This document shows, in pieces, positions 24,857 through 33,632 of a DNA stretch of 64,000 nucleotides. Made by a program: the position numbers and the translations under genes. Source of the stretch: Candidatus Melainabacteria bacterium (GTDB lineage: Bacteria > Cyanobacteriota > Vampirovibrionia > Obscuribacterales > Obscuribacteraceae). The first letter of the stretch is position 1; each line of letters begins with the position of its first letter. The DNA lies in assembly GCA_003242885.1 (NCBI GenBank), contig QKMZ01000006.1, positions 1,106,295-1,170,294 of the forward strand, read 5' to 3'. The notes under the pieces are model-generated. The model did not search any database, was not told where the DNA came from, and was given only the letters and a program-made list of their open reading frames with translations.

Positions 24857-26284
24857 GTGCCTGGCAGATCACATAAGTCGCAGCCTTCTGAGGAAGAATT
24901 GGCTCTGTTGCACGACAACACCGTGTCGCCGCGAGATGATAGACGAATTCGCGGCAAGATGTTGCGTGACGTTGTGCCGCGCGAGTCTCATTGTGAATGG
25001 AAGGCACCCAAGGATCGCCCGGATCCGGTTGATATGCTCGAGGATTCGAATAAAGGGCGTATTCAGCATTTGATTCCTATCCGTTATGGACGAATGCTTC
25101 AAACACCTTTCACTTTTTTCCGAGGAGCTGCGGCCCTCATGGCGCGAGATCTCTCGAACACGCCAAACTCCAAAGTGAAAGTTCAGGCATGTGGTGACTG
25201 CCACCTGATGAATTTCGGTGCCTTTGCTACGCCCGAACGCAACGTGGTTTTCGATATCAACGACTTTGATGAAACACTCCCAGCTCCTTGGGAGTGGGAC
25301 ATAAAACGGCTTGCAGCCAGCTTTGTACTCGCATGTCGCGACAATGGGCTAAAACCTAAGGCCGAACTAAATGCGGCTGAAGCTGTAGCTCAAGGTTACA
25401 GAGAGAAGATGGCGTCCATGTCGAAGTTGAGCATTATGGATATCTGGTATGAGCAGGTGCCATGGGAAAGTGTCATCGCCAACACCGGCGACCTCGACTT
25501 GCAAAAACGGAGAGCCGATCAGCTTAAGAAAGCAAAGAAACGTACTATTCAGCTCTACTACTTTCCAAAACTTGTTGAAACGGGCGGCGAGTCTTACAAA
25601 ATCAAAGATAATCCACCGCTGATTTTTCATCCGGATGTCGATGATACCAAGTTCTACAAGAGTATCGAAGAGTCGCTGAAAAACTACCGCAGCACTTTGC
25701 AGTGGGACAAACAAAGGCTATTTGATCGCTACAAACTAGTTGACTTTGCAATCAAAGTCGTTGGCATCGGCAGCGTGGGCACCACATGCGGTATCCTGCT
25801 ATTCCTCGCACCTGATGACGAACCACTTCTGCTTCAAGCGAAAGAGGCGCGTCCATCTGTTCTTGAAGCCTATGCAGGTAAGAGTGCGTTTGAAAATAAT
25901 GGCGAACGTGTTGTCGCCGGACAACGTATTGTCCAGTCTGCCAGCGATATATTCCTTGGTTGGACGAAATCAGAAGAAGGAAAAGACTTCTATATTCGTC
26001 AACTTCGAGATACGAAGGTAAAACTCGAACCACAATATTGGGACGCTAAAGAAATGGTAGACATCGCAAAATTGCAGGGCGCCGTTTTGGCACGCGCGCA
26101 TGCGAGGTCGGGAGACGCTGCTGTAATCAGTGGGTATCTCGGTAATGGCGCGGAATTCGACAAAGCGATTGGTCAGTTTGCCATTGCATATGCAGATCAA
26201 ACAGAAAAGGATTTCGCGGCGCTATCGGCTGCAGTTGCTAGTGGACGCGTCAAAGCTGCAGCGATCGAGCCGGACAAAGACTGA
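24857..26284 (+). CDS. DUF2252 family protein
   Basis: 475 residues with the DUF2252 hallmarks: RYGRMLQTPFTFFRGAA near residue 75; GDCHLMNFGAF followed by VFDINDFDE near 113-140; WDIKRLAAS; and in the second half KVVGIGSVGT, then VVAGQRIVQSASDIFLGW. The GDxHxxNFG and DFDE pairs resemble the catalytic and metal-binding parts of aminoglycoside-phosphotransferase-like kinases, so a kinase-like fold is plausible, but no activity is established. Start GTG 24857 has GGAGA upstream. Monocistronic by appearance. Confidence 0.88.
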   Translation: MPGRSHKSQPSEEELALLHDNTVSPRDDRRIRGKMLRDVVPRESHCEWKAPKDRPDPVDMLEDSNKGRIQHLIPIRYGRMLQTPFTFFRGAAALMARDLSNTPNSKVKVQACGDCHLMNFGAFATPERNVVFDINDFDETLPAPWEWDIKRLAASFVLACRDNGLKPKAELNAAEAVAQGYREKMASMSKLSIMDIWYEQVPWESVIANTGDLDLQKRRADQLKKAKKRTIQLYYFPKLVETGGESYKIKDNPPLIFHPDVDDTKFYKSIEESLKNYRSTLQWDKQRLFDRYKLVDFAIKVVGIGSVGTTCGILLFLAPDDEPLLLQAKEARPSVLEAYAGKSAFENNGERVVAGQRIVQSASDIFLGWTKSEEGKDFYIRQLRDTKVKLEPQYWDAKEMVDIAKLQGAVLARAHARSGDAAVISGYLGNGAEFDKAIGQFAIAYADQTEKDFAALSAAVASGRVKAAAIEPDKD

Positions 26285-26303
26285 TTGGATTCGAAAGATT
26301 CTG

Positions 26304-26415
26304 GAGGGGCGATGCCTTGATCGGCAAAGCGAAGAGGCAACGCTGTGTTTTGCCCGGTTCGCGTAGTGGCGCATTGCATGTGCCTTTCGCGCGGGTGGCA
26401 TTAATGCCGCCCCTC
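26304..26415. repeat. Imperfect inverted repeat, REP-like, in the 26285-26454 gap
   Basis: GAGGGGCG (26304-26311) and CGCCCCTC (26408-26415) flank a gap containing GGCAACG and TTTTGCCCGG. The parts resemble the compact hairpin at 51146-51171. No gene is seen here. Confidence 0.35.
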
Positions 26416-26454
26416 TTACAGGTTAGAACAAATGCAGATTTACATGGCGTGCTA

Positions 26455-27456
26455 TCAAATTTGTTTTGTGCCGCGCACCGCTAGCATCAGTTCTAAAAGC
26501 AATCGCTTCATCTTCAGCACTTCGCTTGAAAGTTGATCAAGCATTGTCTGTCTGGTAGACAGCAGGTCGATGGTAATCGTTTTTGGAATGCTCTTGCTCC
26601 CAGTAACGAGATCAACTTGTCTTTCTGATGACTTAGAATTGAATGAGGGCATGTTGTTGTCCTCAATCCATCTGTCGATTATCAGGTCTACGCGACGTTT
26701 TCCTGACGCTTCGTTTGCCGGTACTGCCGACAAGAAGTTCCATACGGAGTCTGGGTATTCGCAGTGCAAACCGACTGGGCGATCGAAGAGCTTAGACAGC
26801 ATATTTGGCTCTTCTTTATAAGAGTATTTTTTGCCCGCCACTTGTCTCATCGCATAGAAAGAAGCAAACGATGGAATGACACCGGCAAGTACACCTAAAA
26901 CACCAGAAGGAATTGACAGAATCGGGGCTTTGTACGTCGGTATGGCGATGGCTTCGCAAGCAGCCCAAAGTGCTCCATTTGTCCCAAACGAAACAGCGTT
27001 TGTAATCGCGACAGCGCGGTCTCGTTCGGCGGTCATGTGCTGAAGCATATCCGCATAGAGACTCTGCTCCTCGAGGATTTGCGCTTCGACGAAATCTACC
27101 TCAAGGTCAGTCTGTGTAATTATCTCTACAGCTTCCTGGCGAGCTTCGCTCAGCGCGAGTCTGATTCCAGCTGTATCTGAGTCTGCACTATTCCCCGGAT
27201 TTTTTAGTTGCGCCCTCAGAGATTGAATCTTCTGTAAAATCTCATTAAGTCCAAGTTGCTGGCCGAGTGCCACCGCTTCTGGTGACATATTTGAACTATG
27301 CAAATCAATTGTGACTTGAAGGATTTTTCCAGGGACACGAACCGAATTCGGTATTGCTGATGTAGGGGTAGATGCAATTGCAAGTTGAGAACCACTGAAA
27401 ATAACCACCGCAATTAGGAATGCAAATAGCCGTCGTAGCATTTTTGCTAAACTCAT
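26455..27456 (-). CDS. Secreted helical protein, family A member 2 (paralogue of 5769-6785)
   Basis: 333 residues from ATG 27456 (AAGGA 6 bases upstream; a GTG at 27489 would add 11 residues before the signal peptide). Signal peptide LRRLFAFLIAVVIFSGSQLAIAS, a helical region with LEVDFVEAQI, a hydrophobic Gly/Pro/Ala segment (about residues 150-190, VLGVLAGVIPSFASF), then YPDSVWNFL and a C-terminal helix LLSTRQTMLDQL. Matches the 5769-6785 product in order and spacing of these elements, with low overall identity. No known domain recognised. Probably periplasmic or membrane-attached through the central hydrophobic part. Confidence 0.7.
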   Translation of the reverse strand: MSLAKMLRRLFAFLIAVVIFSGSQLAIASTPTSAIPNSVRVPGKILQVTIDLHSSNMSPEAVALGQQLGLNEILQKIQSLRAQLKNPGNSADSDTAGIRLALSEARQEAVEIITQTDLEVDFVEAQILEEQSLYADMLQHMTAERDRAVAITNAVSFGTNGALWAACEAIAIPTYKAPILSIPSGVLGVLAGVIPSFASFYAMRQVAGKKYSYKEEPNMLSKLFDRPVGLHCEYPDSVWNFLSAVPANEASGKRRVDLIIDRWIEDNNMPSFNSKSSERQVDLVTGSKSIPKTITIDLLSTRQTMLDQLSSEVLKMKRLLLELMLAVRGTKQI

Positions 27457-27837
27457 CAAATTTCCTTCTCTTTTGCCAAGCTGCGACACGGATGGTCACT
27501 TCCCAGGTCAGTATTCTAGATCAACGTTGGCATTGTCGGAAACTGGCTATCCATCCTATATGCAGAAAGCTGTCGTTGGCTCTTGTTTGTCCATCGGAAG
27601 TAGACCGATCGTATGAATTGATTTTGCTCAAGTATTGCTTTGTTGGTGCGTCGGCGGCTCGCCTACGCCTGGCGCAGAAATGGCGCCACATCAAAAGATA
27701 AACCCCGGGAGAGCTTGCGCTGTCACAACTCTGTCACTGGTCTGTTGCCGTTCTATCACGGATGGACTCTAACCTTTGAGCACCGGGCAAATTGTTTGCC
27801 CAGACCCTAACTTTGGTTTTTAAGAGGCTTGAATGTC
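27457..27837. other. Intergenic region with hairpins between divergent genes
   Basis: 381 bases without a convincing gene. It holds TGGCGC/GCGCCA near 27670-27690 and a perfect stem GGGCAAA-TTG-TTTGCCC at 27785-27801, 36 bases before the EF-hand gene start. The latter could be an operator or a 5'-UTR hairpin. I see no consensus promoter. Confidence 0.4.
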
Positions 27838-28770
27838 ATGGGCGATTGCAACTTAGTAGGCAAAAAGGATTCCGTGGAGAATAAAACAGTCGATTCTGCG
27901 GCAGCACTCTCTTATGAAGCCCAGGCGATTCAATTGCCAGGGCGCCTTTTATCTGAACAGTATTCCGGCTACGGACATGGTGACTTCGCTTGCAGTGCAG
28001 GTCGCTCTAGCTCCAGACCTGTAGAAACAGTAACGTCTCAGACTTTTGCAAGCGGACAATTGGATTTTGATAAAGATGATGTGTTTGGCAAGAAAACCAT
28101 CGAAAAGAAACTCTCAGGCAACAAAATTCAGAAAAAAGAAATGGACTATGCGCCTGTTCCAACGCTTTATCCATTGGTAAATCAAATGTTCGATCGAGTC
28201 GATCGGAATCAAGATGAGACGATTTCCAATCGCGAAATTACACGCGCATTGGACGGTGAAAATCTGAATGCAAAAGAGAAGTACATGCTAGAGACGCTCA
28301 AGAAGAACAAAGAGCTTATCGACAATGACCGCAACGGCATTTCCATGAGGGATATTAAGGAGTTCGACGCCAAAATCTCTCAGTATAACAATGAACTTGC
28401 TATATCGAGGAAGTTTGCTCCGGAGACTGCAGATCTCGCTCGCGAACTGCGTCAACATGGAAAAACGATCGACCAAAATTATGATGGAAAGTTCAGTAGA
28501 GAAGAACTTCAACAGTTTTATGCTCAGATTAAAAACGAATTCTTGTTGAAACCGACTGCTGAAGGAAAACAGGAACTCCAAGCTCTCGGTTGGGGGATTG
28601 CAAATTTTGAGCGATTCACTGGACGCACAAATGGTGGAGAGATAACGCCTCAATCACTTCAACTTCAGGCTCTAAGAGAGATGGATCGCGAACTGCCCCG
28701 AGAGTTCCGTCAGAATTTTCTTTCTGCTAGCGACCGCTATCGCGTTGAAAGGTATCAACAGTCACGATGA
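27838..28770 (+). CDS. EF-hand calcium-binding protein
   Basis: 310 residues from ATG 27838 (AGAGG about 10 bases upstream). Three EF-hand-type loops are readable: DRNQDETISNRE (about 121-132), DNDRNGISMRD (about 162-172) and DQNYDGKFSREE (about 215-226). All have Asp at positions 1 and 5 (or near) and a hydrophobic at 8; the first and third end in the bidentate Glu at 12. No signal peptide or membrane segment, so cytoplasmic or exported by another route. The N-terminal 100 residues are disordered-looking. Role is probably calcium-dependent regulation or buffering; partner unknown. Confidence 0.75.
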   Translation: MGDCNLVGKKDSVENKTVDSAAALSYEAQAIQLPGRLLSEQYSGYGHGDFACSAGRSSSRPVETVTSQTFASGQLDFDKDDVFGKKTIEKKLSGNKIQKKEMDYAPVPTLYPLVNQMFDRVDRNQDETISNREITRALDGENLNAKEKYMLETLKKNKELIDNDRNGISMRDIKEFDAKISQYNNELAISRKFAPETADLARELRQHGKTIDQNYDGKFSREELQQFYAQIKNEFLLKPTAEGKQELQALGWGIANFERFTGRTNGGEITPQSLQLQALREMDRELPREFRQNFLSASDRYRVERYQQSR

Positions 28771-28916
28771 GAGCGAGGATTGGTCGGGGAAATGTTTGAA
28801 CTAGTACATTCAGGTGATGCCAGAAAGCCAGGGATGCTTAATACTGGAGATATTCGCTGCATTTTTCCTGCGTACTGCACTGCTTACGCCGGAGTCATTC
28901 AAACAGGTATTTTCAA

Positions 28917-29348
28917 ATGCGAGTTTTCATCTTGGAAGACTGTGAAATTTTTAGATTGTCGCTAACGCTTATCCTGGCTCAGGAACTCGACATTGAGATT
29001 GTAGGAGCAATAAACAGCAATTCCGAAGATGTCTGCGAGCGTATCTTGTCCGCCAAGTGCGACGTCTTGCTAATTGGCTTACGGTTGAGGAATCGCAGTG
29101 GTTTGGAAATCGCACGTCGAATCAAGGAGAAGAATCCCAGCCTTCCGATCCTGGCATTGGGTTTTTTGACTGATGTCGCCAATGTCGCTGAGATGAAGAA
29201 GTCAGGAATAAACGTCTTTGTGCCAATGCATTCCAGTAATGAATACATCACCGACAAGGTCAGACATGCTCGCGAAAGTCTTGAGAGGTGCGACTTCTCG
29301 GGAATGACTGGTTCTGCGCGTGTCAGTATTGTCCCTACCAATCCATAG
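28917..29348 (+). CDS. Stand-alone degenerate receiver (pseudo-receiver) protein
   Basis: 143 residues with the fold pattern of a NarL-type receiver: FILEDCEIFRLSL at strand 1, DIEIVGAI, KCDVLLIGLRLRNRSGLEIARRIKEKNP, LPILALG and INVFVPM. The phospho-acceptor Asp is replaced by Gly54 (codon GGC in VLLIGLRL), the Thr after strand 4 is Gly, and the strand-5 Lys is absent, so phosphorylation by the normal route is not expected. There is no output domain, only a short C-terminal tail. It may act by protein binding, like pseudo-receivers of other signalling systems. Confidence 0.8.
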   Translation: MRVFILEDCEIFRLSLTLILAQELDIEIVGAINSNSEDVCERILSAKCDVLLIGLRLRNRSGLEIARRIKEKNPSLPILALGFLTDVANVAEMKKSGINVFVPMHSSNEYITDKVRHARESLERCDFSGMTGSARVSIVPTNP

Positions 29349-29432
29349 TACGAACTTGATCTAGCTCGACGCTGCAAGAAACTCAATGACGTAGGGAGTT
29401 TGGCACCACCACGACTTTGGCTAAGTGAGGCG

Positions 29433-29642
29433 CTACGCTGCTGCTTTTTTGACCCACTTTCCGTTGCGTTTCTCATAAGTCTGTTTTACTGCCGCCCAGG
29501 CGATCTTAAAAGACGTCACCTCATCCTCGCCATGATGCGTTTGGTAGGCGCTGTTGAACGCATCTTTGAAGATCTTCTGCGCGTGCCGCGGTAGGTTGTT
29601 TTTCACTGGCGGCGGCAAATCATCGATTGAAAGATATGGCAT
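29433..29642 (-). CDS. chaB: ChaB family protein
   Basis: 69 residues from ATG 29642 with GAGGAG 6 bases upstream; the longer frame to 29699 has no site. It reads MPYLSIDDLPPPVKNNLP, then AQKIFKDAFNSAYQ and FKIAWAAVKQTYEK, the full ChaB pattern. ChaB was named as a regulator near the ChaA cation antiporter in E. coli, but its role is not settled. The C-terminus WVKKAAA is basic. Divergent from the alcohol dehydrogenase gene across a 183-base gap. Confidence 0.9.
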   Translation of the reverse strand: MPYLSIDDLPPPVKNNLPRHAQKIFKDAFNSAYQTHHGEDEVTSFKIAWAAVKQTYEKRNGKWVKKAAA

Positions 29643-29825
29643 GGCTTTCTCCTCAAATCTACCCTTAGGTCTGACGCCCTTTGCGATTCCAGGTTCCAAC
29701 CCTATACTCCGAGGTTAAGTTAGGCGCCCGTATACATTCTTAAGGGAACTACCGACTCATGTTCAGGTCATTATCGACTGGATAGAAAGTCACGAACGCT
29801 CAATAGATGAAGGAAAGGGGGCATC

Positions 29826-31037
29826 ATGAAAGCAGTTGTATTCCATGGAGTCGGACATATCGTTGTAGATGAGGTCGACGACCCGACGCTCGAGGCCCCG
29901 ACGGACGCTATCATCAAAATCGTTACTAGTTCGATTTGCGGAACCGATTTGCACATGCTCAGAGGCACTATGACGGGCATGCGCTACGGCACCATACTCG
30001 GGCACGAAGCCGTAGGAATTGTGGAGAAGGTTGGACAGTCTGTAACTTCGGTAAAGCCAGGAGATAGAGTGGTGGTCTGTTCGACAATCGCATGCGGCGA
30101 ATGTGTCTACTGTGAAGCCAAAGAGTACTCTTCCTGCGACCGTTCCAATCCTAATGGACCTCAAGCCGGAACGGCATTCTTCGGAGGACCGGAGGCGACC
30201 GGAGCCTTTAATGGATTGCAAGCTGAGCGCGCTCGAATTCCTTTCGCCGATTCTGTTTTGGTAAAGCTGAAGAAGTCCGTCTCCGATGCTGACGCATTGC
30301 TCTGCTCTGACATTTTTCCCACAGGATACATGGGCGTTGAGATGGCTGACGTGAAAGAAGGCGACTATGTAGCTATTTTTGGGTGCGGACCTGTCGGTCA
30401 AATGGCTATTGCGGTAGCAAAATACCTTGGTGCGAAAGAGGTCTTTGCCATTGACGTTTTGCCGGATCGATTGAAAGTTGCAAAACAGCAAGGTGCGATT
30501 CCAATCAATTTCGAAAAAGTGGACCCGGTAGAGCAACTCAGAAAGCTCACCAACGGTTATGGACCGGATGCCGTCATTGATGCTGTCGGCATTGACGCTC
30601 AGCGACCCCACAAAGGACCTGCGACATCGATAGTCGGGGTCGTGGAGTCTGTTCTTGAGAAAACCGCTGGCGCACCATTGGCGGTGCTGACAGGAAACCA
30701 TTGGCAGAAGGGCGATGGACCAGAGCAGGTTTTGCAATGGTGCGTTGAGGCGGTCAGGAAGAGTGGCGTCATCTCTATAATTGGTGTCTATCCGGAAACG
30801 GAGGATAACTTTCCGATTGGAAAAGTTATGTCCAAAGCGCTTACCGTACGAGCAGCTAATTGCAGTCATCGGAAATACATTCCGAAGTGTCTAAAGATGA
30901 TGGAAGACACGCCTTTCCGCCCATCGACGATTTTGACAGTTTTTGAGGGGCTCGAGAATGCTGTCGATTGCTACAAACACTTCGACAAACGAGAACCGGG
31001 TTGGTTGAAAGTCGAGTTGATTCCGGAAGCGGAGTAA
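29826..31037 (+). CDS. Zinc-dependent alcohol dehydrogenase (formaldehyde-dehydrogenase-like MDR)
   Basis: 403 residues of the medium-chain dehydrogenase/reductase superfamily. Catalytic zinc ligands: ICGTDLH (Cys38) and LGHEAVG (His, Glu). Structural zinc: CGECVYCEAKEYSSC, with C-x2-C-x2-C-x7-C spacing. NAD-binding GCGPVGQMA near residue 182 with an acidic ADP-ribose site (AIDVLPDRL), so NAD is likely. The extended insert (HKGPATSIVG...) and length match the glutathione-independent formaldehyde-dehydrogenase-like subgroup. Substrate uncertain. RBS AAAGGGGG lies just before the ATG. Confidence 0.9.
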   Translation: MKAVVFHGVGHIVVDEVDDPTLEAPTDAIIKIVTSSICGTDLHMLRGTMTGMRYGTILGHEAVGIVEKVGQSVTSVKPGDRVVVCSTIACGECVYCEAKEYSSCDRSNPNGPQAGTAFFGGPEATGAFNGLQAERARIPFADSVLVKLKKSVSDADALLCSDIFPTGYMGVEMADVKEGDYVAIFGCGPVGQMAIAVAKYLGAKEVFAIDVLPDRLKVAKQQGAIPINFEKVDPVEQLRKLTNGYGPDAVIDAVGIDAQRPHKGPATSIVGVVESVLEKTAGAPLAVLTGNHWQKGDGPEQVLQWCVEAVRKSGVISIIGVYPETEDNFPIGKVMSKALTVRAANCSHRKYIPKCLKMMEDTPFRPSTILTVFEGLENAVDCYKHFDKREPGWLKVELIPEAE

Positions 31038-31070
31038 AACCTTGCGCATCGCAGAATAACGTTGAAGATC

Positions 31071-31090
31071 CCTCTGAGCTACTCCAGAGG
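31071..31090 (+). terminator. Hairpin after the alcohol dehydrogenase gene
   Basis: CCTCTG, an 8-base loop and CAGAGG form a perfect 6-bp stem 33 bases past the stop. No U-tract follows, so termination is uncertain. Confidence 0.3.
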
Positions 31091-31291
31091 TTCGCCCACT
31101 TCTTGAGCGAAATCGCATGTCCATTTTCCCTTTTCGCCCAAATTGTGAGAGAAATGCGTCTGGTAGATACGCCAAAAGGCGTGAAAGTACAATTCTGTTT
31201 GTCGTTCGGGTCTTTTGATCTTGTGAACGTAAAGAGGCAAGATGTATCCGAAACAACACGAGAGATTAAGTAAGCGTAAAGGAAACCACGG

Positions 31292-31951
31292 TTGTCAAGC
31301 GGAGCGACTATTATCGTAGCGTCAGCCCCTTCTCACAAACCAAAAATGGAAATAACAACAACCTTCTGGGTCTTTGTAATCTTTATCTCAGTTGCTTTCA
31401 TTACTATTGGATTCGACCGTGTTTTTCACAATAGAGAACGCCCGGGATTCGCCCTCGGAATCTGGATATCAGCCTTTGCTGTTTGCGGCATGTTTCTCCT
31501 TTTCTCTTTCCATTCGCAACTAAGTCACAAAGCAGCGCTATTGACGTTCTTCGCCTTGCTATTAATTGTCTTTGCAGGAACACTCCTGGTCGATCAAAAC
31601 AACATCGACGATCAAGAATCTGGTCGTATGTCCCGCTACGGCACTTGGTGGGATGGTTGGGAGGACAACTATATTTCGAATATTTTCGATAAATGGGAAA
31701 CATGGGCCGCGATCGCCTTTGTCGGCTTTCTGATGTTCAACGTCGCTGTGAGCAATGACCCTGCCGATGGTGCTGTAAAGCAGGCGAGCAATTCTTCAAC
31801 GAACAGCAACAAAGTTGCCGTCAAGAAGGCAGAGGCTAAAACTACGCAAAGACAAGTTCATCATGCTCAGCCAATTACGCAAAAGATGCATAACTCAAAA
31901 TCGCAAATTCATCATAAGAAGACTGGAGTGGAGCAAGCCAGGTCAAATTAG
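31292..31951 (+). CDS. Small four-TM membrane protein with basic tail
   Basis: 219 residues. Four hydrophobic segments (about 24-43, 53-74, 80-102 and 134-153) are followed by a 65-residue tail rich in Lys, Gln, His, Asn and Ser. Start TTG 31292 has AAGGA 9 bases upstream; ATG 31346 is an alternative that removes 18 residues. No family recognised. Its stop codon overlaps that of the convergent pilus gene by 4 bases. Confidence 0.6.
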   Translation: MSSGATIIVASAPSHKPKMEITTTFWVFVIFISVAFITIGFDRVFHNRERPGFALGIWISAFAVCGMFLLFSFHSQLSHKAALLTFFALLLIVFAGTLLVDQNNIDDQESGRMSRYGTWWDGWEDNYISNIFDKWETWAAIAFVGFLMFNVAVSNDPADGAVKQASNSSTNSNKVAVKKAEAKTTQRQVHHAQPITQKMHNSKSQIHHKKTGVEQARSN

Positions 31952-33627
31952 AATGGTGTGTTGCCTTGCTTTATGTAATCTGAGTAGTTAAGCTCCTGCC
32001 AAATTATTTTCCTTAGAGCATGTGGCTTAATCGAAGCTTTTCCGTTTTCGTTCGTGACGTCGTGAAGCAATTGACCTGATGCTCCACCTCCAGTTGTCTT
32101 TGCTTCAGGCGTTTCGAATGTCAGATTTGCATTTGAAACAAGTACGTTACTGCCTAACATTGCACCTTTGAAGTTTGTAGGTGATCCTTTGCTGCCGACG
32201 GAGATCTTCGCGTTTGGCGCATATAGTGCCATTGTTGCCTGTACACCACTCAGGTTGATCGAGTTGCTTCCGTTGTACCAAATCTGAAAGTTGCCCGCCG
32301 TAGAATTTGATATTCCGCCGCCGCCAATGTTTACCGCCGAATTGCCACCATTTACGTTGTCTACATAGAATGAAGCCGGTTGTGACATTCCACTAGGATC
32401 TGAAACCTGAATGGATGACGAGCCGGATACATCAATTGAAGAAACTTTGTATTCACCTGGTGGAATGTAGGCCGTTCCAGTGGTCATGTTGGCTAGCGAC
32501 TGACCTGTAGGTATGTCTACCGGACCGTCTCGAATAACTAATTTTGCGTCGCCGGAAAGTCCTATGGAACCCAAATCCGTTGCATCCGCCGGAGCCGAAG
32601 GTGCGGGAGCTACTTGGGTCTGTTGATTAGAACCTTGTGTAGTGATCAAATTTGCACTGGGATCAGGATTGTAATTGGCTGCACCATTTGGAGGTCGTTC
32701 TACCGCTACCATAGATGTATCAGGTGTGCCGGAACTGTCAAATCCAGCAACGTCACCATTCGTCGAAATGAAGCCCTTAAGTTTTGGTTGGCTGCCTGAG
32801 TTGGCAGCACTTCCTTGAGCGACAAGGTCGTCGCTGGCCATTGATAGAGAATTGACTGCGATGTCTCCATTGATGGTAATTCCAGAGCCTGAAACTGTCA
32901 GTGGTGCGGAACCAAACCTGCTTCCATTTGTACTAAGGTTTCCTGTAATTGTTGAATTCGAGCCGATGTTCATTGCAGTAGTGCTGAACGCTGCATTGCC
33001 GTTTGGAAAGTATGGCGTCTTATTTGGATCTGAACCTGATCCTGTTGCATAGGAAACTTCTCCGAAATCCGGGCGCATCATTGCGCGATAAACGGCCTTA
33101 GCTGATGCGCTTGAACCTAGCCCCACATGTACTTCAATCGTTCTCCAACCAACGTTCTGGGCGTTAACCATAGACCATTGTTTTTTTGACTCTGCGGAAG
33201 GAACAGTCTGAAAGTCATAAACTGCGCTTTCGTTTTCTGAGCCCGGGTACTCATTTTTTACGATTACGGTGAGTTTGACTCCTTTGTTTCCTGAGTCTTC
33301 TATGCCAAGTTGAGCTGGTGTAAGTTCAAAACTTGTGTACGGAGCGCCAACTTCAGAATCGTCATACTTACTCAGTTGAGATGTGGCAAAGCAAGTGCTA
33401 ATGTCTTTTGCTACGTAGTCTACAGCTGTTTCTGCCAATGTGCGCATCATTGCGGATTGTTTGCCAGCAGATGATTGTTGCACTAACGGCAACAACATAG
33501 AATAGGCGGCTGCAATCCACATTGCACCGATCAGCCCTGAGCATAAAACGGTAACTAGTGAGAAGGCGTTTGTCGATCGCGGTTGGCTCTTTCTTTTTGT
33601 TATTGGGAATTGGCTTGGTCTGTACAT
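31948..33627 (-). CDS. PilX-like/adhesin-type protein of the pseudopilin operon
   Basis: 559 residues with one N-terminal membrane helix (about 22-47) after a basic stretch, as in PilX-like minor pilins but without a clear prepilin-peptidase site. The rest is a large Ser/Gly/Asn-rich beta region. The C-terminal part (IPPGEYKVSSIDVSG, then STAGNFQIWYNGS and MALYAPNAKISVG) resembles the DUF7305 beta-helix-like domain of bacterial surface proteins. Last gene of a four-gene set, 5 bases after the PilW-like gene. It may sit at the tip of, or be displayed by, a type IV-like pilus. Confidence 0.65.
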   Translation of the reverse strand: MYRPSQFPITKRKSQPRSTNAFSLVTVLCSGLIGAMWIAAAYSMLLPLVQQSSAGKQSAMMRTLAETAVDYVAKDISTCFATSQLSKYDDSEVGAPYTSFELTPAQLGIEDSGNKGVKLTVIVKNEYPGSENESAVYDFQTVPSAESKKQWSMVNAQNVGWRTIEVHVGLGSSASAKAVYRAMMRPDFGEVSYATGSGSDPNKTPYFPNGNAAFSTTAMNIGSNSTITGNLSTNGSRFGSAPLTVSGSGITINGDIAVNSLSMASDDLVAQGSAANSGSQPKLKGFISTNGDVAGFDSSGTPDTSMVAVERPPNGAANYNPDPSANLITTQGSNQQTQVAPAPSAPADATDLGSIGLSGDAKLVIRDGPVDIPTGQSLANMTTGTAYIPPGEYKVSSIDVSGSSSIQVSDPSGMSQPASFYVDNVNGGNSAVNIGGGGISNSTAGNFQIWYNGSNSINLSGVQATMALYAPNAKISVGSKGSPTNFKGAMLGSNVLVSNANLTFETPEAKTTGGGASGQLLHDVTNENGKASIKPHALRKIIWQELNYSDYIKQGNTPF

Positions 33628-33632
33628 CGAGA

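Noticed and set aside
27420..27701. 93-codon plus-strand open frame before the EF-hand gene
   Set aside because: It overlaps the signal peptide codons of the minus-strand secreted protein and has Cys/Arg-rich, non-protein-like composition.
28780..28965. 61-codon open frame before the pseudo-receiver gene
   Set aside because: It runs into the receiver gene in another frame and shows no family features.
30968..31273. 101-codon open frame across the end of the alcohol dehydrogenase gene
   Set aside because: It overlaps a firmly assigned gene, has no ribosome site and its translation shows no domain pattern.
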